Positions 47,303 to 56,400 of a DNA stretch of 64,000 bases are shown here, one piece after another. Under the pieces are notes generated by a model. It saw only the letters and a list, made by a program, of their open reading frames with translations, was not told the origin of the DNA and searched no databases. The stretch comes from an uncultured Porphyromonadaceae bacterium (lineage in GTDB: Bacteria > Bacteroidota > Bacteroidia > Bacteroidales > UBA11471), in NCBI GenBank assembly GCA_900542765.1, contig UQOX01000007.1, positions 1 through 64,000 on the forward strand. Direction: 5' to 3'. Within the stretch, counting starts at the first letter, position 1, and every line of letters begins with the position of its first letter. The position numbers and the translations under genes are program-made.

Positions 47303-49135
47303 ATGAAACACGAATTGCGTAGTGCGACCTGCACACAAGGCCGACGAATGGCCGGCGCGCGAGCCCTGTGGCGCGCCAACGGCATGAAAGAAGAGCAGAT
47401 GGGACGTCCGGTAATCGCTGTCGTCAATTCATTCACCCAGTTTGTGCCGGGTCATGTGCATCTGCATGAAATCGGGCAGATTGTCAAATCCGAAATCGAG
47501 AAACTCGGTTGCTTTGCCGCCGAGTTCGACACGATAGCCATCGACGACGGTATCGCCATGGGGCACGACGGAATGCTCTATTCCCTCCCTTCGCGCGACC
47601 TCATCGCCGACAGCGTCGAATACATGGTCAATGCCCACAAAGCCGATGCCATGGTATGCATCAGCAACTGCGACAAGATAACCCCCGGTATGCTCATGGC
47701 GGCCATGCGCTTGAATATTCCCGCCGTCTTTGTCTCGGGGGGACCCATGGAGTCGCACAAATACAACGGCGAGAATGCCGACCTCATCACGGCGATGGTG
47801 AAAGCCGCCGATACGTCGGTGAGCGACGAGGAGATAGCCCGCATCGAAAGCTGTTCCTGCCCCGGTTGCGGCAGCTGCTCGGGCATGTTCACCGCCAATT
47901 CGATGAACTGTCTCACCGAGGCCATCGGTCTCTCCCTTCCCGGCAACGGAACAATCTTGGCGACCCATGCCAACCGGGTGCAACTCTTCCGTGATGCAGC
48001 CCGTCTCATCGTGAAAAACGCCTATAAATATTATGAAGAAGGCGATGAGAGCGTACTGCCCCGCAGCATTGCCACCCGCCAAGCCTTCCTCAACGCCATG
48101 ACTCTCGACATAGCCATGGGCGGTTCTACCAACACGGTGCTCCACCTGCTGGCCGTTGCCAACGAGGGCGGTGTCGATTTCAAAATGGCCGACATCGACC
48201 GCCTGAGCCGTCATGTACCCTGCCTTTGCAAGTTGGCTCCCAACACGCAGAAGTATTCCATACAGGAGTGCAACCGCGCCGGAGGCATTCTCAACATTCT
48301 CGGAGAACTCGACAAGGCCGGCCTGCTCGATACCACCTGCCGTCGTGTCAATGGTGCGACACTGGCCGAGGACATCGAGAAATACGACATCGACAAGGCT
48401 GTTGTCGACCCCGAAGCCCTTCGCATCTATTCCAGCGCTCCCGGTGGCGTGTTCAGCAATAACATGGGAACCCAGTGTGAAACCTATCCGACCCTCGATA
48501 CCGACCGCGCCGAAGGGTGCATACGCGATGTCGACCACGCATACAGCAAAGACGGCGGTCTGGCCGTGCTTTTCGGCAACATTGCCCTCGACGGTTGTGT
48601 CGTGAAGACTGCCGGTGTCGATGCCTCCATCTGGAAATTCTCCGGCCCCGCCAAAGTCTTTGAGTCGCAAGAAGCCGCGTGTGAAGGAATCCTGGGTGGC
48701 AAAGTGGTGAGCGGCGATGTCGTGGTCATCACCCATGAAGGGCCCAAAGGCGGCCCCGGCATGCAGGAAATGCTCTATCCCACATCATACATCAAGTCCC
48801 GTCACCTCGGCAAGGAATGCGCCCTTATAACCGACGGCCGTTTCTCGGGAGGAACCTCGGGGCTCTCGATAGGACACATATCGCCCGAAGCCGCCGCCGG
48901 AGGAAACATCGGACTGGTGCGCGACGGAGACATTATCGAAATAGACATTCCCGCCCGCAGCATACAGGTCAAGCTCTCCGACGAAGAATTGCAGCGTCGC
49001 CGCGAGGAAGAAGAACAGCGCGGCAAGGAGGCGTTTACGCCCCGCAACCGCCAACGTCAGATTTCGAAAGCCTTGCGTGCTTATGCCGCCATGGTAAGTT
49101 CGGCCGACAAAGGCGCTACCCGCATCATCGATTAA
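47303..49135 (+). CDS. ilvD: Dihydroxy-acid dehydratase
   Basis: A 610-residue enzyme of valine and isoleucine synthesis, converting 2,3-dihydroxy-acids to 2-keto acids. The N-terminus [15 protein letters not shown] and the segment [19 protein letters not shown] follow the E. coli-type long form. Fe-S ligands are in [11 protein letters not shown] (Cys123) and [18 protein letters not shown]. The C-terminal half has [14 protein letters not shown] [20 protein letters not shown]. First structural gene after the attenuator; ilvB follows after 36 bp. Length matches the family (about 610). Confidence 0.97.
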   Translation: MKHELRSATCTQGRRMAGARALWRANGMKEEQMGRPVIAVVNSFTQFVPGHVHLHEIGQIVKSEIEKLGCFAAEFDTIAIDDGIAMGHDGMLYSLPSRDLIADSVEYMVNAHKADAMVCISNCDKITPGMLMAAMRLNIPAVFVSGGPMESHKYNGENADLITAMVKAADTSVSDEEIARIESCSCPGCGSCSGMFTANSMNCLTEAIGLSLPGNGTILATHANRVQLFRDAARLIVKNAYKYYEEGDESVLPRSIATRQAFLNAMTLDIAMGGSTNTVLHLLAVANEGGVDFKMADIDRLSRHVPCLCKLAPNTQKYSIQECNRAGGILNILGELDKAGLLDTTCRRVNGATLAEDIEKYDIDKAVVDPEALRIYSSAPGGVFSNNMGTQCETYPTLDTDRAEGCIRDVDHAYSKDGGLAVLFGNIALDGCVVKTAGVDASIWKFSGPAKVFESQEAACEGILGGKVVSGDVVVITHEGPKGGPGMQEMLYPTSYIKSRHLGKECALITDGRFSGGTSGLSIGHISPEAAAGGNIGLVRDGDIIEIDIPARSIQVKLSDEELQRRREEEEQRGKEAFTPRNRQRQISKALRAYAAMVSSADKGATRIID

Positions 49136-49171
49136 TGAGAGGAATTCCTCTGATTGAAAACCAAGAAGACA

Positions 49172-50872
49172 ATGGACAACAAAGAAATAATAACCGGCGC
49201 AGAAGCCATGATGCGCTCGCTCGAACATCAGGGCGTCGACACCCTCTTCGGGTATCCCGGGGGGTCGATTATGCCTGTTTTCGATGCTCTCTATGACCAT
49301 CGCCACACCTTGCACCACATCTTGGTGCGTCACGAGCAAGGTGCCACCCATGCGGCACAAGGATTTGCCCGCGCCTCCGGGCGTGTCGGCGTGTGCCTGG
49401 TAACCAGCGGCCCCGGTGCCACCAATACGATTACCGGCATTGCCGATGCCATGATCGACAGCACTCCCATTGTGGTCATTGCCGGCCAGGTGGGTACTTC
49501 GTTCCTGGGTTCCGATGCCTTCCAGGAGGTCGATTTGGTGGGCGTTACCCAGCCAATATCCAAGTGGAGTTATCAGATACGTCGTGCCGAGGACGTGCCT
49601 TGGGCGGTAGCTCGTGCTTTCTATATCGCATCGAGCGGACGTCCCGGCCCCGTTGTCCTCGACTTTGCCAAGAATGCGCAAGTCGAAACGTTCGAATATC
49701 AACCCACAACGGTCGATTTTGTCCGCAGCTATGTACCCGTTCCCGATACCGACCCCATGTCGCTTGTCATGGCCGCCGACCTCATCAACAAGGCTCAACG
49801 CCCGTTGGTCCTCGTCGGCCAAGGCGTTGAACTGGGCAATGCGCAAGAGCAGTTGATTCAGTTCATCGAGAAAGCCGAAATGCCTGCCGGGTGTACCCTT
49901 TTGGGACTCTCGGCACTTCCCAGCGACCATCGTTTGAATGTGGGAATGCTCGGCATGCACGGCAATCTGGCTCCCAATGTGAAGACCAACGAGTGCGATG
50001 TGCTCATCGCCGTAGGCATGCGGTTCGACGACCGGGTGACGGGCAATCTCGCCACCTATGCCAAGCAGGCCAAAATCATACATTTCGACATCGACCCGGC
50101 CGAAATCAATAAGAATGTAAAAGTCGACGTGGCCGTCTTGGGCGATTGCAAAGATACCCTCAAAGCCGTGACCGAACTCATGGTGCCGGCTCGCCACAAA
50201 GAGTGGCTCGACTCTTTTGCTCCCTATGCCGAGGAGGAACGGGTCAAAGTCATCGAGCCCGAGATACACCCCGGCAGCGGTCCTCTCAACATGGGCGAAG
50301 TGGTGCGTGCCGTGAGCGAAGCCACCCGCAACGAGGCGGTGCTGGTCACCGACGTGGGGCAGAATCAGATGATGTCGGCACGTTACTTCAAGTACTCCCG
50401 TCGCCGCAGCATTATAACCTCGGGCGGCCTTGGTACGATGGGCTTCGGCCTTCCCGCCGCCGTGGGAGCCACCTTCGCGGTACCCGACCGCACGGTGTGC
50501 GCGTTCATGGGCGACGGTGGCTTGCAAATGAACTTGCAGGAGCTGGGTACGGTGATGGAGCAGAAAGCGCCGGTGAAGATGATATTGCTCAACAACAACT
50601 ATTTGGGAAACGTCCGTCAGTGGCAGGCGATGTTCTTCAATCGCCGTTACTCTTTCACGCCGATGCTCAACCCCGATTACATGAAGATTGCCGAAGCCTA
50701 CGGTATACCGGCTCGCCGGGTGATGGAACGGGGCGATTTGGCTTCGGCCATTGCCGAGATGTTGGCAACCGACGGCCCCTATCTCCTCGAAGCCTGCGTG
50801 ATCGAGGAGGGCAACGTCCTGCCCATGACGCCTCCCGGAGGTTCGGTCAATGCCATGTTGCTCGAATGTTAA
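49172..50872 (+). CDS. ilvB: Acetolactate synthase, large subunit
   Basis: A 566-residue TPP- and FAD-dependent enzyme, the first common step of branched-chain amino acid synthesis. Seen: FGYPGGSIMPVFDAL, the catalytic Glu55 in LVRHEQGATHAAQGFARASG, TSGPGATNTITGIADA, RFDDRVTGNLATYA and the TPP motif GDGGLQMNLQELGT (about 447) through NNNYLGNVRQWQ. The ATG at 49172 (MDNKEIITGAEAMM) is preferred to a TTG six codons upstream. It sits 36 bp after ilvD and 14 bp before ilvN, its regulatory subunit. Confidence 0.97.
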   Translation: MDNKEIITGAEAMMRSLEHQGVDTLFGYPGGSIMPVFDALYDHRHTLHHILVRHEQGATHAAQGFARASGRVGVCLVTSGPGATNTITGIADAMIDSTPIVVIAGQVGTSFLGSDAFQEVDLVGVTQPISKWSYQIRRAEDVPWAVARAFYIASSGRPGPVVLDFAKNAQVETFEYQPTTVDFVRSYVPVPDTDPMSLVMAADLINKAQRPLVLVGQGVELGNAQEQLIQFIEKAEMPAGCTLLGLSALPSDHRLNVGMLGMHGNLAPNVKTNECDVLIAVGMRFDDRVTGNLATYAKQAKIIHFDIDPAEINKNVKVDVAVLGDCKDTLKAVTELMVPARHKEWLDSFAPYAEEERVKVIEPEIHPGSGPLNMGEVVRAVSEATRNEAVLVTDVGQNQMMSARYFKYSRRRSIITSGGLGTMGFGLPAAVGATFAVPDRTVCAFMGDGGLQMNLQELGTVMEQKAPVKMILLNNNYLGNVRQWQAMFFNRRYSFTPMLNPDYMKIAEAYGIPARRVMERGDLASAIAEMLATDGPYLLEACVIEEGNVLPMTPPGGSVNAMLLEC

Positions 50873-50886
50873 AAAATCAAGAACCT

Positions 50887-51453
50887 ATGGACAAGAAATT
50901 ATATACGATGATTGTCTACTCCGAGAACATCGCCGGTCTGCTCAACCAGATTACGGCCGTTTTCACCCGTAGGCAAATCAATATCGAAAGCCTCAATGTG
51001 TCGGCTTCCTCGATAAAAGGGGTGCATAAGTACACCATTACCGCATGGGTCGATGAGGAGAACATCAAGAAAATCGTGCGGCAAATCGAGAAAAAAATCG
51101 ATGTCTTGCAGGCTCACTATTTTACCGACGATGAGATTTTCTCGCATGAGATAGCCCTCTACAAACTCTCGACTCCCGTACTCGAACGCGAGCCGAAGGT
51201 CTCGGAACTCATACGCCGTTACAACGCCCGTGTCGTGGAGGTGAATCCCACCTATTCGGCACTCGAAAAAGACGGGACCACCGAAGACATTACATCGCTC
51301 TATGACGAATTGCAGCAACTGGGGTGTGTCCTCCAATTTGTGCGTTCGGGGCGTGTCGCGCTTACCAAGAGTTGCGTAGAACGCGTAAATGAATTCTTGG
51401 CCGACCGCGAAGCCCGCTATCTGAGAGCCAAACAAGGTTGTGCCGAAAATTGA
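50887..51453 (+). CDS. ilvN: Acetolactate synthase, small regulatory subunit
   Basis: A 188-residue protein with an N-terminal ACT domain (YTMIVYSENIAGLLNQITAV, RRQINIESLNVSASSIKGVH) that binds valine for feedback control of IlvB, and a C-terminal domain (ALYKLSTPVLEREPKVSELI, YNARVVEVNPTY). Length is slightly above the usual 160-175 residues, by a C-terminal extension. The ATG at 50887 lies 14 bp after ilvB. The thioesterase gene starts 8 bp after its stop. Confidence 0.95.
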   Translation: MDKKLYTMIVYSENIAGLLNQITAVFTRRQINIESLNVSASSIKGVHKYTITAWVDEENIKKIVRQIEKKIDVLQAHYFTDDEIFSHEIALYKLSTPVLEREPKVSELIRRYNARVVEVNPTYSALEKDGTTEDITSLYDELQQLGCVLQFVRSGRVALTKSCVERVNEFLADREARYLRAKQGCAEN

Positions 51454-51461
51454 AGATTGTC

Positions 51462-52211
51462 ATGTCATCAGAAGAACAAAAAGTCGGTTCGTATGATTTC
51501 GTGGTAGAGCCATTCTGCTCCGATTTCAGAGGACACATGTCCATTGGCGTCTTGGGAAACCTCCTGCTCAATGTGGCCGAGTTCCATGCCTCCGACCGCG
51601 GATTCGGTATCGTAACCATCAATGAAGGCCATTACACCTGGGTCTTGTCGCGATTGGTCTTGGAGTTCCTCGACGATACCCCGTGCAAGACCGAGAAATT
51701 CACCATTCAGACGTGGGTCGAGAGTGTCTATCGACTCTTTACCGAGCGCGACTTTGCCATACTCGATTCGTCGGGGACACCTACGGGCTATGCCCGTTCG
51801 GTATGGGCCATGATCGACATCGACACCCGCAAACCGGTCGACCTGCTCTCCATGCACGAAGGCGGCATTACCGATTACATTTGCGATAAGCCTTGTCCCA
51901 TAGAACGTCCCGGTAAGGTGAAGAACACCACCGCCACTCCTGTTGCGACACGCGACATCAAGTATAGCGACATCGACATCAACGGTCATGTCAACAGCAT
52001 CAAGTATATCGACCACATACTCGACCTTTTCCCGCTCGACCTCTACAAGACCCGGCGGGTGAAACGTTTCGAGATTGCCTATGCCAACGAGAGCCATTAT
52101 GGCGACACGCTGCAATTCTATTGCGACGACAAGGGGGCGGGAGAGTACCATGTAGAAGTGAAAAAAGATGACGGCGAAATCATTTGCCGCAGTAAAGTGA
52201 TATTTATATAA
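51462..52211 (+). CDS. Acyl-ACP thioesterase-like double-hotdog protein
   Basis: A 249-residue protein of the acyl-ACP thioesterase family (FatA/FatB-like, bacterial branch). Two hotdog halves are visible: the first with SIGVLGNLLLNVAEFHASDRGFG, TWVLSRLVLEFLDDTPCKTE and GYARSVWAMIDIDTRKPVDL; the second with IKYSDIDINGHVNSIKYIDHIL, whose D-x-N-x-H-V-N-x-x-x-Y block is the catalytic pattern of this family. It would release fatty acids from acyl carrier protein. It is encoded within the ilv operon, between ilvN (8 bp) and ilvC (27 bp), so its expression should follow branched-chain amino acid supply. The ATG at 51462 avoids overlap with ilvN. Confidence 0.9.
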   Translation: MSSEEQKVGSYDFVVEPFCSDFRGHMSIGVLGNLLLNVAEFHASDRGFGIVTINEGHYTWVLSRLVLEFLDDTPCKTEKFTIQTWVESVYRLFTERDFAILDSSGTPTGYARSVWAMIDIDTRKPVDLLSMHEGGITDYICDKPCPIERPGKVKNTTATPVATRDIKYSDIDINGHVNSIKYIDHILDLFPLDLYKTRRVKRFEIAYANESHYGDTLQFYCDDKGAGEYHVEVKKDDGEIICRSKVIFI

Positions 52212-52238
52212 TTGTTTCATACTTAAAAACAAACACAA

Positions 52239-53285
52239 ATGGCAGTAATTAATTTTGGCGGTGTTGACGAGAATGTCGTTACCCGTGAAGAATTTCCTTT
52301 GGAAAAAGCAAGAGAAGTCCTCAAAGATGAGGTTATCGCAGTAATCGGTTATGGCGTGCAGGGTCCCGGCCAAAGCCTCAACTTGCGCGACAACGGTTTC
52401 AATGTTATCGTAGGACAACGCAAAGGCGGTAAGACTTGGGACAAGGCGGTTGCCGACGGTTGGGTACCCGGCGAAACCCTTTTCGAAATCGAAGAGGCTT
52501 GCAAGCGTGCCACCATCATTCAATACTTGCTTTCCGACGCTGCTCAAATCGAAGTTTGGCCCCGCATCAAACCTTATCTCACGGCCGGTAAAGCCCTCTA
52601 CTTCTCGCACGGTTTCGGCATCACCTACAAGGAGCGCACCCACATCATTCCTCCTGCCGACATCGATGTCATCATGATTGCCCCCAAAGGTTCGGGCACC
52701 AGCCTGCGCCGCATGTTCCTCCAAGGCCGCGGCCTCAATTCGAGCTATGCCATCTACCAGGACGCTACCGGCCGTGCCAAGGACCGTGTCATCGCGCTCG
52801 GTATCGGCGTAGGTTCGGGTTATCTTTTCGAGACGACTTTCAAGAGAGAGGTTTACTCCGACCTTACCGGCGAACGCGGAACCCTCATGGGCGCTATCCA
52901 AGGTCTTCTGCTGGCTCAGTATGAAGTGCTCCGCGAGCACGGCCACGAACCCTCCGAGGCTTTCAACGAAACCGTTGAGGAACTTACCCAGTCGTTGATG
53001 CCCCTTTTCGCCGAAAAAGGTATGGACTGGATGTATGCCAACTGCTCGACAACCGCTCAACGCGGCGCTCTCGACTGGATGGGCCCGTTCCACGATGCCG
53101 TGAAACCCGTCTTTGAAAAACTCTACAACGAAGTGGCTTGCGGAAACGAGGCACAACGCTCTATCGACACCAACAGCAAACCCGACTATCGCGAAGGTCT
53201 CGAAAAAGAACTCGCCGCCCTGCGTGAAAGCGAAATGTGGCGCACCGGAGCCGTGGTTCGCAAACTTCGTCCCGAAAACAACTGA
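52239..53285 (+). CDS. ilvC: Ketol-acid reductoisomerase
   Basis: A 348-residue class I-like enzyme converting acetolactate to dihydroxyisovalerate with a reduced nicotinamide cofactor and Mg2+. The N-terminal Rossmann fold shows VIAVIGYGVQGPGQSLNLRDNG and the cofactor loop VGQRKGGKTWDKA; the helical C-terminal domain has DLTGERGTLMGAIQGLLLAQYE with the Mg2+-binding acidic residues, and YANCSTTAQRGALDW. It is the last gene of the operon, ended by a terminator 25 bp downstream. Gly-Pro-Gly in place of the more usual Gly-Ser-Gln/His after YGxQG is seen. Confidence 0.97.
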   Translation: MAVINFGGVDENVVTREEFPLEKAREVLKDEVIAVIGYGVQGPGQSLNLRDNGFNVIVGQRKGGKTWDKAVADGWVPGETLFEIEEACKRATIIQYLLSDAAQIEVWPRIKPYLTAGKALYFSHGFGITYKERTHIIPPADIDVIMIAPKGSGTSLRRMFLQGRGLNSSYAIYQDATGRAKDRVIALGIGVGSGYLFETTFKREVYSDLTGERGTLMGAIQGLLLAQYEVLREHGHEPSEAFNETVEELTQSLMPLFAEKGMDWMYANCSTTAQRGALDWMGPFHDAVKPVFEKLYNEVACGNEAQRSIDTNSKPDYREGLEKELAALRESEMWRTGAVVRKLRPENN

Positions 53286-53309
53286 TTCTCTTTTTTAATA
53301 TTAGGTAGG

Positions 53310-53349
53310 AAATAAGGCGGGGCCTTCGGGGCCTTTGCCTTATTTTTTT
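53310..53349 (+). terminator. Intrinsic terminator after ilvC
   Basis: AAATAAGGC (53310-53318) pairs with GCCTTATTT (53337-53345); an inner GGCC-TTCG-GGCC stem is possible; the T run continues to 53349. Confidence 0.8.
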
Positions 53350-53473
53350 GAGTGTCGGCTCAAACAAACCTTCCCGGTGGGACGTTTTCCCCGAGCGGGA
53401 AATGAAAAATTTCGAAAAACTGCTTTCCGCTACCTCTTTTTTAGTAAATTCGTCGTGTTTTATTTGCGGAGGA

Positions 53474-56400
53474 ATGAGGCGTTTGTTTCGATATTTGGCC
53501 ATGACGCTGCTGTCTGTTCTCGGACTGCTGTTCCTGGTGGTGGCGTCGCTCTATGTGCCGCCCGTGCAGCGGGCGGTGGTGAAGACGGCCTGTGACGCGC
53601 TGTCCGACTCGGCGATGTCGGTCTCGGTCTCGGACTTCCGTCTGCGTTTCCCGTTGCGCCTCGACCTCTCCGACGTGTGTGTGGTCACCGGCGGGGATAC
53701 CTTGTGCGCCTTGCATGCCCTGCATACCGAGGTGCCGGTGATGCCGCTGCTCCGCGGCGTGGCGGCCGTACCCCGGCTTTCGCTCCGGGACGTTTTCTTT
53801 GCCTATGCCGATACGGCCGGCTTCTCAATCGCCGTGCGTCTCGATAGTGCCTCGGTCACGGCCGTGAAGGTACACCTTGTCGAAACCTCCCTCCATGCGC
53901 GCTCTCTGGCGTTGAGTGGGGGAGACGTCGCCCTCACACTGGGGCTTCCCGCAGACCCGCCGGCTGTCGATACGTCGTCAACGGCTCCTTTGTCAGGCCG
54001 GTTCGTGGTCGATTCGATAGCTTTGCGTGACATCGGTTATCGAATGGAAGGCTCCTATCGGGAGTCATTCCTCACGGCCGGAGCTCATGCCGTGGAGGCT
54101 CTTGGCGCCTCGGTCGACCTGTCCCGGCAGTGGGTCGATGTGGAGCGTCTTTTGTTGCAGGGCGGCCGCGTGTCGATGCTTTCCGATACCTCCGTTGTCG
54201 TGCCGGCACCCGCCGCACCGTCTGCTGCCGTGACCGAACCTCCGTCGGCTCCGTGGACGGTCATGGCCCGGCAGGTCGGCATCGATGATACGCGTGTCGT
54301 TTATGGATTGAAAGGCCATGCCCCCCGTAAGGGTTTCGATGCTTCTTTCATAGAAATTCAGGATTTGTCTTTGCTGCTCGACTCGGTCTATAACCGAGGT
54401 GGTGAGGTGGCGGCGCGGTTGTGTTCGCTGTCGTTGACCGAACGTTCGGGCTTGGCGGTCGACCGGGGCGAAGCCTCGTTTTCGATGGATTCAGCCGCCG
54501 TGCGGCTCGATGCCTTGCGGTTGGATACCCGCAACTCTTCTCTCACGGCCTCTCTGGCGGCCGATGCGACGGCTCTCGCCATGAACGGTGAAGCGGCCGT
54601 CTCGGCGACGATGGACATGGAGGCGGGGCTCGGTGACGTCGAGCTCTTCCTTCCCACGCTCGATACGTTGTTGTCGGCGCTGCCTTTCAGGTCGCTCATG
54701 TTGCAGGTGGGAGCCGAAGGGGTGTTGGACGACTTGCGGCTGACGCGTTTCCATGCCGGGTTGCCCGGAGCGGCCGATTTTTCGGCGGTCGGTGAGGTGC
54801 AGTCGCTCACCTGTGCCGACAGTCTCCTGGCGCAGGCGTCTCTCACGGCACGGCTCTATCAGTTGGGCTTCCTTCCGCGCTTGGCGGGAGCCGAGGCGGC
54901 GGCGCGTTTTGCTTTGCCCGATTCGATGACGTTGAGCACCAATGTCATTTTCCGCAATGGCAGCGATGCCCGGTTGCAGTTGACGTGGGAAGCCTTGCAG
55001 GGCAGAGCCGACCTCGATGCCTCCTGTCGCTTTGCCGACACGGCCTATCGGGTGGAGACCCGGTGGCATGACTTCCCCATCGATGCGTTCTTGCCGCACG
55101 AAGGCGTCGGCCCGCTTACATTTTCCCTGTCGGCCGATGGACGTGGGGCTGACCCCTTTTCACCCCGAATGCAGGCCGAAGCGGCTCTCTATGTCGACAG
55201 TCTCGATTACCGGGGCTACCGCTTCCGGGATTTCGGGCTCGATGTCGCGCTCGATTCCGGCCGGGTGGGGGCTCAGATACTGTGTGTCGACAGTGCCGCT
55301 CGTCTCGATTTGCAGTTGGCGGCTCTTTTGACACCGACCGAGTACACGGCACGCCTTGCCGGGGAGATAGACTGGCTCGACTTGAAGACCGCCCGCCTTG
55401 TTGAAGATTCATTGACCTTCTCCTCTTCGGTCGATGTGCGGGCGTGGGCCAACAACAAAAACGAATATGCGGTAAAGACGCGGCTCGATATGGTGGGGCT
55501 GCACCTCTTTGATATGGACAATCTTTTCGACCATGTTGTCGTCACGGCCGATGTGTTGCAGGATTCGCTCGACGCCCGGGTCGATTTTCCCGGCATGCAG
55601 ATGGCGTTCTCATCGTCTCAGGGCATCGATTCGTTCCTGTCGGGCGTGTCGGCGTTTGGCGATTCGGTTGCGCAGTCGCTTCGGACGATGCAGGTCGAGC
55701 CCTCGGCGTTGTGTGCCCTGTTGCCCGATTTTCAGGTGCAGGGACGATTGGTGCCCGAGCAGGTCGTCGAGAAAATATTGTCGGAGAGCGGTTTCGCGCT
55801 CGACTCTCTCCGCTTCTCGGCGGGTAACTCCTCTGCGGCTCCCTTTGCATTTGAGGCGCAGGTCGACGGTTTGGCGCTCTCCTCGTTTGCGGCCGATACG
55901 CTTACCGTCTCTTTGCGGCAGGAGGACGATGTGTTGCGTTATGCCGTGCAGATGGGAAATACTCTGGCTACATCGACGCTGTTGGCGCGAGCCGGCGTCT
56001 CGGGATATGTGGGGCATAACGAACTTTATGCCGCTTTGCGGCAGTGTGACCAGGAACAGGTGGAGGGTTTGCTTCTCGACATCGATGCGCGAGCGTCCGA
56101 TTCCCTTTTGCACCTGACGTTGGCTCCCGACTCTCCCACATTGGGGGTACCCGGTTGGTCGCTCAACGCCGGAAACTTTATCGATTACTATTTCGACGGC
56201 CGTCTGGCGGCCGATGTGCTGTTGCAGCACGACATTCAGTCGTTTTCGCTGCGGTCGGGCGCGCACCCCGGTGCCGACACGATATATCTCGATGTCGAGA
56301 ACCTGAGGTTGGCGCCCATCTTACAGACCTTGCCCGGCACGCCCCCGGTGTCGGCGCTTCTCTCCACGGCCTTGTCGGCCCATTTCTCCGATGGCCGTCC

